In this document: positions 6,813 through 12,251 of the stretch, piece by piece
How positions within the stretch are numbered: the stretch's first letter is position 1
Layout of the letters: each line of letters starts with the position of its first letter
Source: Paenisporosarcina sp049671445
GTDB taxonomy: Bacteria > Bacillota > Bacilli > Bacillales_A > Planococcaceae
Direction of reading: 5' to 3'
Assembly: GCF_049671445.1 (NCBI RefSeq)
Contig: NZ_JBATUX010000015.1
Span: 1 to 13,424, forward strand
DNA: 13,424 nt
The notes under the pieces: generated by a model
What the model was told of the DNA's origin: nothing
The model's input: only the letters and a program-made list of their open reading frames with translations
Databases searched by the model: none
Made by a program: the position numbers and the translations under genes

Positions 6813-6852
6813 AGAAGAGTATCGATGCACTTGCCATCGATACTCTTCTTTT
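6810..6852 (-). terminator. Terminator of the MerR/TipA-type gene
   Basis: A perfect 18-bp stem (6810-6827 with 6835-6852) around a 7-nt loop. The stem begins at the stop codon of the minus-strand regulator and its far end is T-rich on that strand. The last unit of the 21-bp array abuts or slightly overlaps it. Confidence 0.9.
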
Positions 6853-7615
6853 ATTTTTGCAACCCAGTGTAAACATAAATAGCGTCTTTAAGAAATTCAG
6901 CTGTACCTGGAGTTTCTTTATCATAATACATAGTAAATCGTTCATCATCGACATACATTTGAGCAAGGTTTTCGTGCGCTTCTTTGCTATATTCACTCCA
7001 ATAACACATTAGCCATTGTTTGTGCAGATCGGCTGCTTTTTGTGCAAGAGCACTTGATGGATCGCCTGTTTTGAACGCTTCAGCTAACGTCGTCTGTACT
7101 TCTTCAGACAGTCGCTTTACTTCATTGTGTTGTGATTGCGTCATGTTTTTCACTTTTGCATTGGATTTATTGACGGTGTCATCACCATATTTCTCACGAA
7201 TCTCTTTTCCGTAAGTTTTTTCGTTTTGATCAATCATTTTTTGTTTGAATCCTTCAAACTTTTCATTACTTGTCATCGTCATTCTCCCTTCCTTAGATAA
7301 GATTGTTTTCTCGACATTGGCAATTAATAAATCTAACTGAGCTCGCTTATCAAGAAGTTGTGAACGGTGGTCCGCTAAGGCTTTGGTTTCATCAAAAGTT
7401 GGTGAAGTCACAATTTGATGAATCGTCTCTAATTTAATACCAAGTTCTTTATAAAACAAGATTTGCTGCAGTCGATCAACTTCTTGTTGTCCATAAATGC
7501 GATATCCTGATGAATTGATTCTTGCTGGCTTTAGAATGCCAATTTCATCATAATAACGCAACGTCCGCGTACTAATTCCCGCTATCTCCCCGAGCTTTTG
7601 CACCGTATATTCCAT
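6851..7615 (-). CDS. MerR family transcriptional regulator with TipAS-type ligand domain
   Basis: The first 70 residues are a MerR winged helix: YTVQKLGEIAGISTRTLRYY, DEIGILKPAR, SGYRIYGQQEVDRLQQI. A coiled-coil dimerisation helix follows (about residues 75-110). Residues about 115-250 match the TipAS antibiotic-recognition domain (KFEGFKQKMI, YGKEIREKYGDD, QWLMCYWSEYSKEAH, AQMYVDDERFTMYYD). Members such as TipA and Mta sense drugs and activate transporter or self-protection genes. AGGAGG precedes GTG 7618 by 4 nt and ATG 7615 by 7 nt; I prefer the ATG (254 aa). It is divergent from the amino acid antiporter, but no second dyad is seen near that gene, so its clearest visible target is its own promoter. 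Confidence 0.92.
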   Translation of the reverse strand: MEYTVQKLGEIAGISTRTLRYYDEIGILKPARINSSGYRIYGQQEVDRLQQILFYKELGIKLETIHQIVTSPTFDETKALADHRSQLLDKRAQLDLLIANVEKTILSKEGRMTMTSNEKFEGFKQKMIDQNEKTYGKEIREKYGDDTVNKSNAKVKNMTQSQHNEVKRLSEEVQTTLAEAFKTGDPSSALAQKAADLHKQWLMCYWSEYSKEAHENLAQMYVDDERFTMYYDKETPGTAEFLKDAIYVYTGLQK

Positions 7616-7637
7616 CACTTTACCTCCTGATAAGCTA

Positions 7638-7668
7638 ATCGTATACCTTTACGGTACGGCAAAGTCAA
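7638..7668 (-). promoter_or_regulatory. MerR-type promoter/operator with 19-bp spacer
   Basis: On the minus strand: TTGACT (7663-7668), 19-bp spacer, TACGAT (7638-7643). The spacer carries the dyad CTTTGCCGTACCGTAAAG (7647-7664; 14 of 18 positions symmetric). A stretched 19-bp spacer with an internal dyad is the hallmark of MerR-activated promoters, so autoregulation is likely. An alternative -10, TATACG, would give 17 bp. Confidence 0.7.
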
Positions 7669-7777
7669 ATAATTTTTGAACGAATAATTTATGTGAATAT
7701 CTACTCCTGAAAATATTATGTTTGATATCTTCTTTGAATGTAAATATATATACAGTTGAATAAATAAAGCACTAGTC

Positions 7778-7827
7778 AGCTCAAGATGAGATAGAGCTCG
7801 AGATGAATAAGAGTAGCTTGAAGAAGA
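7778..7827 (+). repeat. Short direct repeats upstream of the antiporter gene
   Basis: AGCTCAAGATGA (7778-7789) and AGCTCGAGATGA (7795-7806) differ at one base and are 17 bp apart; a weaker third copy, AGCTTGAAGAAGA, starts at 7815. They lie about 150 nt before the antiporter start, in an otherwise featureless AT-rich 340-bp gap that also holds the MerR-type promoter. Meaning unknown; possibly operator sites or leader-RNA structure. Confidence 0.45.
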
Positions 7828-7958
7828 GTTAGAGAACTTCGTGATTTCAGATGAAAAGGTTGTCTAATTCGGTTTCTTTACATCTTTTTAGTGTATTTAT
7901 AAAAAATCAAATAATCCCTTATTGAATAGATAGAGGAAAGAGGAAGGAATTCACGAAA

Positions 7959-9356
7959 ATGAATACGAATAAAAAACTCGGTTTATGGATATTAACTGCG
8001 TTAGTAGTTGGAAATATGGTTGGGTCCGGTATTTTTATGCTGCCTCGTACATTAAGCGAAGTCGCAAGCCCTGCAGGCGTTATCGCAGCTTGGTTAGTCA
8101 CAGGATTCGGTGTTCTGATGATTGCCCTAGTGTTCGGTAATCTGGCATTAAGAAAACCAAATCTAACCGGGGGTCCTCAAATTTATGCGAAGGAGTTATT
8201 TAAGCCTGGCAGTAATGCTTCCACTATGTCAGGATTTATGTCATCTTGGGGATATTGGATCGGGAATGTTGCTGGTAATGTAGCCATCATCACAACTTTT
8301 GCCGGTTATTTAACCACGTTCTTCCCTATTTTAGTAAATCAGGCTGAACTCTTTACCATTGGTAGTTTCACATTAAAAGTAGGAAATGCGTTAACCTTTA
8401 CAGTTTGTACGCTTCTTTTATGGGGTGTTCATTTTATTATTTTAAATGGCCTTGAAAATGCTGGTAAGATAAATTTCGTGGCAACAGCTACAAAAGTTAT
8501 TGGGTTCGTATTATTTATTGTTATTGGTTTATTCGCTTTTCAGAAAGCGAATATTCTACCTTTTGTTGCACCAAGATATGATGAACTTGGACAATCTATT
8601 GGTCTTTTAGGCCAAGTAAATGGTGCAGCTGTAGCCACTCTTTGGGCCTTCGTTGGCGTTGAATCAGCTATCGTGTTTGCTTCTCGTGCTAAGAAACCAA
8701 TCGATGTTAAGCGAGCAACGACTATTGGACTGCTTATAGCACTTACCATTTATGTAGGAATCAGTACGCTTGTCTTAGGAATGTTAAGCCATGATTCATT
8801 AATTGCTTCTGATAAACCACTAATAGATGCAATTTCTACTGTGTTGGGTCCAATCGGCGGAAAAATTCTTGCAGCAATCGGGTTGATTAGTTTATTTGGT
8901 TCCACAATTGGCTGGGTCATGCTAAGTGCTGAAATTCCTTATCAAGCAGCTAAACAGGGATTATTCCTTCCTTCATTTTCAAAAGTAAATAAAAAAGGAA
9001 TACCTGTATTTTCATTGATCATCACGAATTTACTTGGACAATTGTTCATTTTCTCTACGATTTCAAATACTATTGCATCTGCTTTTGATTTCATCATTAT
9101 CGTCGCTACCTTATCTTATCTAGTTCCATATTTCATTTCATCCGCTTTCCAGTTAAAGCTTGTCTTTACGGGTGAAACATATACAAATGGCAGAAGTAGA
9201 ATTACGGACGGAATTATCGGAGTCCTTGCTACCGCTTACTCCATCTGGGTGATTTATGCCGGAACTGCAGATATCAAAACATTTACATTCGGTGTTCTAT
9301 TACTAGCAAGCGGAATTTTATTTTACAACCGAGTTAAAAATGCTAACCACATTTAA
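7959..9356 (+). CDS. APC-superfamily amino acid permease, basic amino acid/polyamine antiporter (APA) type
   Basis: The 465-aa integral membrane protein shows about 12 hydrophobic segments. TM1 contains GNMVGSGIFMLP, the unwound substrate-binding helix motif of AdiC, PotE and CadB-type exchangers. SSWGYWIGNVAGNVAIIT and GYLTTFFPIL also match the AdiC plan, and VATLWAFVGVESA is the usual TM6 unwound region. Such proteins exchange arginine, lysine, ornithine or their decarboxylation products across the cytoplasmic membrane; the exact substrate cannot be read. The start is ATG with GAGGAAGGAATTC upstream. It stands alone, with its own terminator. A basic-amino-acid decarboxylase or deiminase partner is not in the window. 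Confidence 0.88.
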   Translation: MNTNKKLGLWILTALVVGNMVGSGIFMLPRTLSEVASPAGVIAAWLVTGFGVLMIALVFGNLALRKPNLTGGPQIYAKELFKPGSNASTMSGFMSSWGYWIGNVAGNVAIITTFAGYLTTFFPILVNQAELFTIGSFTLKVGNALTFTVCTLLLWGVHFIILNGLENAGKINFVATATKVIGFVLFIVIGLFAFQKANILPFVAPRYDELGQSIGLLGQVNGAAVATLWAFVGVESAIVFASRAKKPIDVKRATTIGLLIALTIYVGISTLVLGMLSHDSLIASDKPLIDAISTVLGPIGGKILAAIGLISLFGSTIGWVMLSAEIPYQAAKQGLFLPSFSKVNKKGIPVFSLIITNLLGQLFIFSTISNTIASAFDFIIIVATLSYLVPYFISSAFQLKLVFTGETYTNGRSRITDGIIGVLATAYSIWVIYAGTADIKTFTFGVLLLASGILFYNRVKNANHI

Positions 9357-9365
9357 TTTGCAAAA

Positions 9366-9399
9366 CACCCACTTCAGTTTGTAGATGAAGTGGGTGCTT
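9366..9399 (+). terminator. Bidirectional terminator between antiporter and DUF2188 gene
   Basis: A perfect 11-bp stem, CACCCACTTCA (9366-9376) with TGAAGTGGGTG (9386-9396). T-rich flanks exist on both strands (CTTTAATTT on plus, TTTTGC on minus), so it can serve both convergent genes. Confidence 0.85.
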
Positions 9400-9421
9400 T
9401 AATTTATTGAGATTTAGGTCT

Positions 9422-9790
9422 TCAATCGTAATCATACAGGGTGTCTTGCAATGAACCATCTTCATGATAAATTTTCAGTACCCCATTGTGTTCATTCACA
9501 TAAGGTTTTGCTTTATCTAATAGTTTTTGTTTTGTTTCTGCTACGAAAATCGCTTTTGTACCGGAATCTTTCTGAAGTTGCCATCCATCTGCGTGCTCCA
9601 ATACATTGTATACTTGTTGTTTTACATTACCACCAACATATTCACGAGCTTTTTCTGTGGCTATTGCAATAGCTCGTCCTTCTTCCATTCCATCGCGCAG
9701 AAGTGCGTTGGCAATTTCAATGGCTTTCTTTCGGACAGGCGTGTCCAGGTTATTAAAAGAATCAGGATAATCGGTATTGTTCCAAGGCAT
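9422..9790 (-). CDS. DUF2188 domain protein, YdaT-like
   Basis: The 122-aa product starts MPWNNTDYPDSFNNLDTPVR and continues KKAIEIANALLRDGMEEGRA, which closely follows the N-terminal half of B. subtilis YdaT. The C-terminal half (about residues 70-122) is a DUF2188 unit, with GWQLQKDSGTKAIFVAETK, a helix, and a final LKIYHEDGSLQD. No catalytic residues are apparent. The frame could start 11 codons upstream, but AAAGGAG is 8 nt before ATG 9790 and YdaT begins at the equivalent MPW. A SigB-like promoter lies just upstream, in line with my recollection that YdaT is a general-stress protein. Confidence 0.85.
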   Translation of the reverse strand: MPWNNTDYPDSFNNLDTPVRKKAIEIANALLRDGMEEGRAIAIATEKAREYVGGNVKQQVYNVLEHADGWQLQKDSGTKAIFVAETKQKLLDKAKPYVNEHNGVLKIYHEDGSLQDTLYDYD

Positions 9791-9815
9791 ATGAAAAACT
9801 CCTTTTAAATAGTAA

Positions 9816-9841
9816 GTTCCCATAGATCATACAATCAAAAC
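9816..9841 (-). promoter_or_regulatory. Candidate SigB promoter for the DUF2188 gene
   Basis: On the minus strand: GTTTTG (9836-9841), 14-bp spacer, GGGAAC (9816-9821), close to the SigB consensus GTTTAA / GGGWAW. The start point would be about 20 nt before the ATG, leaving room for the ribosome site only. Confidence 0.55.
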
Positions 9842-9937
9842 AACACCTCAATAATGTTGCAACCGGAACTAGTATTTTGTGCGGAACCACTCTGCCTAAA
9901 TAAAATATATTTCGGTTATAAATGGAAATCACATAAA

Positions 9938-9964
9938 AAAGAGTGCTGTTTAGGCACTCTTTAC
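9938..9964 (-). terminator. Terminator of the YjcZ-like gene
   Basis: AAAGAGTGC (9938-9946) pairs perfectly with GCACTCTTT (9954-9962) around a 7-nt loop. On the minus strand it runs into TTTTTT. It lies about 80 nt past the YjcZ-like stop; the rest of 9842-10040 shows no gene. Confidence 0.75.
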
Positions 9965-10040
9965 ACATTTGGAGAATATCTAGGGGAATTTCAAGAATAT
10001 TTATCACTTGTTAGTGTGTAAATATCTTGCAACTACTTAC

Positions 10041-10199
10041 TTAGCATTTTTTATGGTGAAAAGTTGCTCCGATAATGATTAATAAGATGAAAAGAACCAC
10101 AATTAATGCAAATGTGTTGCCTCTACGAGGGGCATCCTCGTATCCACCACACGGTGAATAACCGCAAGCGTGGCCACCGTAACCGCCATAATAATCCAT
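10041..10199 (-). CDS. YjcZ family sporulation-associated membrane peptide, 52 aa
   Basis: The translation is MDYYGGYGGHACGYSPCGGY, then EDAPRRGNTF, then a hydrophobic helix ALIVVLFILLIIIGATF and a short HHKKC end. A Gly/Tyr-rich head followed by a 'FALIVVLFILLIIIGA' helix is the signature of the YjcZ family of short sporulation-associated proteins found in Bacillales. AAAGGGGGAC lies 6 to 8 nt before the ATG. Three cysteines, including one at the C-terminus, might allow disulfide cross-linking in the spore envelope, which is inference. A SigE/SigK-like -10 element lies about 34 nt upstream of the ATG. Confidence 0.88.
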   Translation of the reverse strand: MDYYGGYGGHACGYSPCGGYEDAPRRGNTFALIVVLFILLIIIGATFHHKKC

Positions 10200-10232
10200 G
10201 ATAAAGTCCCCCTTTCCTTCAATGATTATTAT

Positions 10233-10241
10233 TATCTTATG
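10233..10241 (-). promoter_or_regulatory. Sporulation-type (SigE/SigK-like) -10 element of the YjcZ-like gene
   Basis: CATAAGATA on the minus strand fits CATANNNTA, the -10 shared by mother-cell sigma factors. It is placed so that transcription would start about 27 nt before the ATG. The -35 is not convincing, so the call rests on the -10, the position and the gene family. Confidence 0.4.
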
Positions 10242-10370
10242 TAAATTATCAAGAGGGACCTAGGGATTTAGCGGAGATTTTAATATTACTACGGGACATG
10301 AAAATGAAGTAAAAAACATTTAGTAAAGATTTTTATGCACCAAAGTCAACTTATTGTCATTGACCACATA

Positions 10371-10399
10371 TTGACAGAGTCCAAAATTTATGTAATAAT
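10371..10399 (+). promoter_or_regulatory. Strong SigA promoter of the candidate ncRNA
   Basis: A perfect -35 TTGACA (10371-10376), a 17-bp spacer, an extended -10 TG (10391-10392), and AATAAT (10394-10399, 5/6). This is the best promoter in the window, yet no convincing gene follows it before the terminator at 10662-10695. Confidence 0.8.
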
Positions 10400-10405
10400 A
10401 ATCTA

Positions 10406-10695
10406 GTTAACAAGAAATATAATTATTAAGATTTGAAATTCTGGCATCTACTTGATGTATATATGATTAAACTTATTCACACTGGCGCGACTAAAGGGTC
10501 GCAAGGACGTAAAAGAAGGTAGGGTTTACGTTGCTTAAGTAAGACAACCAGTGGACAAATGACCGCGGCACGGAAAGAACGGAACACTTTCTTAGGAAAT
10601 TATTCCCCGAGTAATCGGGATGAAAAATATCATTCAAAGCTTTAATATTATCTTGTCTATCAAAGGGGCATGTCCAATTGGGCATGTCCCTTTTT
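10406..10695 (+). ncRNA. Candidate structured non-coding RNA, about 290 nt, class not recognised
   Basis: The interval is bounded by the strong promoter at 10371-10399 and a strong terminator, and has no good ORF. Visible helices: CATC/GATG (10445-10457); P1 CACTGG/CCAGTG (10480-10485 with 10548-10553), which closes GCGAC/GTCGC (10487-10502), ACGTAAA/TTTACGT (10507-10513 with 10525-10531) and a GTTGCTT/AAGaCAAC hairpin (10530-10548, partly competing with its neighbours). Further on are a CCCGA-GTAA-TCGGG hairpin with a GNRA-type loop (10606-10619) and the terminator. I compared it by eye with T-box, lysine, SAM, TPP, FMN, c-di-GMP, cobalamin, 6S, SRP, RNase P and tmRNA cores and saw no match. 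Two unsupported mini-ORFs exist (19 codons from 10463 and 28 codons from 10559), neither with a good ribosome site, so a peptide-encoding RNA is the alternative. Confidence 0.6.
10662..10695 (+). terminator. Terminator of the candidate ncRNA
   Basis: AAAGGGGCATGTCC (10662-10675) pairs with GGGCATGTCCCTTT (10680-10693) through 14 bp including two G-U pairs, with an AATT loop and a T5 tail. Confidence 0.9.
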
Positions 10696-10719
10696 CAATT
10701 GGCTTTGTTATATATTGCT

Positions 10720-10841
10720 GATATTCCGCAAAACAGTTACGCTTTCCGCGGGCTTGCGCAGAACTAACTCTGACTTAACGTCCGAGTGGATTTCTGCACT
10801 TCGCTATTCCCGCTGGAGTCTTCACTGTTTTGCTCCATATC
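10720..10841. repeat. Intergenic inverted-repeat element, about 122 bp (GCTTTCCGCGGG-type)
   Basis: GCAAAACAGT (10728-10737) and ACTGTTTTGC (10824-10833) form perfect terminal inverted repeats, extended outward to GATAT/ATATC with three mismatches between. Inside are GCTTTCCGCGGGC (10741-10753), a GCAGAA/TTCTGC hairpin and TTCCCGCTGGAGTC (10808-10821). The words GCTTTCCGCGGG and CCCGCTGGAGTC recur, from memory, in short intergenic repeats of many Bacillaceae genomes. It is more GC-rich than its surroundings and encodes nothing visible. It may be a non-autonomous mobile element or a fold-back RNA. Confidence 0.65.
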
Positions 10842-10913
10842 ACTAAATCGAAAGCTATTTCATTTATAGAAGGTGTAGCTCAAAAAGATTTTTTACTACC
10901 TTATCAATGAATA

Positions 10914-10950
10914 AAAAAATCCAACAACCAATTACGGTGTTGGATTTTTT
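10914..10950 (-). terminator. Terminator of the YeeI-type gene
   Basis: AAAAAATCCAACA (10914-10926) pairs perfectly with TGTTGGATTTTTT (10938-10950), and the minus-strand 3' side is a T run. It starts 5 nt after the stop codon. Confidence 0.9.
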
Positions 10951-10954
10951 CTCT

Positions 10955-11674
10955 TTATTCGCCTAAATCAACATTATGATACACTTGTTGAACATCTTCT
11001 AAATCTTCTAATGCGTCAATCATTTTCTCAAATTGGACTTGAGCATCTGCATCGAGTGGAATATCGTTTTGCGCAAGCATAGTTAATTCAGCAACAGTAT
11101 ATTCTGTAATTCCCACATTTTTAAATGCTTCCTGTACGGCATGGAACTGATCTGGTTCAGCATAGACGATGACTGATTCATCTTCTTCTAAAACGTCACG
11201 TACATCAATTTCCTCTTCAACTAAAAGTTCAAATACTTCATCTGCTGTTTTTCCTTCAATCCCAATAACAGCTGTTGCATCAAACATGTAAGCCACAGAT
11301 CCACTAACACCCATGTTCCCACCGTTTTTACCAAATGCAGCACGTACATCTGAAGCTGTACGATTCACGTTATTTGTCAGTGCATCCACGATGACCATTG
11401 AGCCGTTTGGTCCGAAGCCCTCATAACGCAATTCATCAAAACTTTCTTCTGATCCACCTTTTGCTTTTTCAATGGCACGATCAACAATCGCTTTTGGCAC
11501 ACTATATGTTTTTGCGCGTTCTAGAACAACTTTTAATGCTCGGTTTGATTCCGGATCTGGTTCACCTTGTTTTGCTGCTACATATATTTCGCGTCCAAAC
11601 TTAGCATATATTCGACTTGTATTTGAATCCTTTGAAGCTTTCTTTTCTTTAATATTATTCCATTTACGTCCCAT
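10955..11674 (-). CDS. yeeI: YebC/PmpR family protein, YeeI/YeeN type
   Basis: The 239-aa product has the full three-domain YebC fold. The N-terminus MGRKWNNIKEKKASKDSNTS, rather than the MAGHSKW of the main YebC/YrbC branch, identifies the YeeN (E. coli) / YeeI (B. subtilis) branch. Conserved blocks are KFGREIYVAAKQGEPDP, YEGFGPNGSMVIVDALTNNVN, GSVAYMFD and a C-terminal VYHNVDLGE. YebC proteins were annotated as transcription regulators; more recent work on the family points to ribosome binding and relief of stalling at proline-rich stretches, and whether the YeeN branch shares that role is not visible here. A TATAAT (plus-strand 11756-11761) about 80 nt upstream of the start could be its -10. 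It stands alone. Confidence 0.95.
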   Translation of the reverse strand: MGRKWNNIKEKKASKDSNTSRIYAKFGREIYVAAKQGEPDPESNRALKVVLERAKTYSVPKAIVDRAIEKAKGGSEESFDELRYEGFGPNGSMVIVDALTNNVNRTASDVRAAFGKNGGNMGVSGSVAYMFDATAVIGIEGKTADEVFELLVEEEIDVRDVLEEDESVIVYAEPDQFHAVQEAFKNVGITEYTVAELTMLAQNDIPLDADAQVQFEKMIDALEDLEDVQQVYHNVDLGE

Positions 11675-11846
11675 TCCAAATTCACTCTCTTCCCATTGTG
11701 TCTATCTAAAAAATGATAATTTCATACAGTATACTTTACGCTTGCTCACTGTTGCATTATACACCAAGAGCTTGATAAGTTTCGAGTGAAATACTAAAAA
11801 ACGCTCCTCTTTTATCTTTCTAATGCTAGATAAATATGTATGCATA

Positions 11847-11880
11847 GAAAAAAGACTAACTCATTTGAGATAGTCTTTTT
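11847..11880 (-). terminator. Terminator of the 54-aa gene
   Basis: AAAAAGACTA (11849-11858) pairs with TAGTCTTTTT (11871-11880), and an inner CTCA/TGAG continues the stem. On the minus strand it ends in a T run 5 nt after the stop. The preceding 11675-11846 shows no gene. Confidence 0.85.
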
Positions 11881-11885
11881 GAGAA

Positions 11886-12050
11886 TTAAAGGCCTTCTGT
11901 ATTAATGCGTGGTTGTGTCACCACACTCTCGGTATTTTCATTTTTCTCTTCTGACAAATCGTTTGACGAAAGCTTAATGTTTTTCGTTTCATTATCCTTA
12001 TTTGTCATCGTTTTTTTGTCTTGCTTGTCTTTGTTTTTAAAGTCGGCCAT
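11886..12050 (-). CDS. Small charged hypothetical protein, 54 aa
   Basis: The translation begins MADFKNKDKQDKKTMTNKDN and ends TQPRINTEGL. GAAGGAGGAG sits 6 nt before the ATG, a SigB-like promoter lies upstream, and a tight terminator follows, so it is very likely expressed although short. It is strongly hydrophilic, rich in Lys, Asn, Asp and Glu, without Cys or Trp and without a hydrophobic segment. That composition suggests an intrinsically disordered, hydrophilin-like stress protein, which is inference. I do not recognise a family. Confidence 0.8.
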   Translation of the reverse strand: MADFKNKDKQDKKTMTNKDNETKNIKLSSNDLSEEKNENTESVVTQPRINTEGL

Positions 12051-12084
12051 GAATACTCCTCCTTCAATGTAGGTTAGTTTAGGT

Positions 12085-12110
12085 ATACCCGAAAATCCCC
12101 TTCACAACAC
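12085..12110 (-). promoter_or_regulatory. Candidate SigB promoter for the 54-aa gene
   Basis: On the minus strand: GTGTTG (12105-12110), 14-bp spacer, GGGTAT (12085-12090). The -10 is an exact SigB consensus and the -35 is 3/6. The start point would be about 27 nt before the ATG. Confidence 0.5.
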
Positions 12111-12251
12111 GTGTCTCAAAGAACAAATAAGTGTATACCTCACTTAAACCAACACCAATATGATATGATATTTCTTATTTGAAATACGCTACTTAACATA
12201 ATCATTTCGTTATTTTTTCCACATCACAGAAACGGGAAGGTTGAGAGATTT

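Noticed and set aside
6694..6882. Plus-strand ORF with repeated FSDV motifs across array 2.
   Set aside because: Same reasoning: no ribosome site, and it extends through the perfect 18-bp terminator into the antisense of the MerR-type gene.
7770..7958. Possible lysine (L-box) riboswitch before the antiporter: GAGATAGAGC...ATAAGAGTA resembles part of the L-box 5' side.
   Set aside because: The core GCCGAAG, the P5 segment and the closing GGAGGGCTATCT partner are missing, and no terminator/antiterminator follows. The similarity is limited to short purine-rich words.
9762..10007. Minus-strand 81-codon ORF overlapping the DUF2188 gene start and the yjcZ terminator.
   Set aside because: It spans a terminator hairpin and a SigB-like promoter, overlaps a recognised gene out of frame, and has no ribosome site.
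10551..10580. GACCGCGGCACGG looked like a T-box antiterminator motif (GGGTGGTACCGCGG).
   Set aside because: The match is only the CCGCGG part, there is no stem I/specifier arrangement, and no downstream aminoacyl-tRNA synthetase or amino acid gene.
10491..10685. Minus-strand 64-codon ORF opposite the ncRNA candidate.
   Set aside because: It is antisense to a promoter-terminator bounded unit, lacks a ribosome site and has no recognisable protein pattern.
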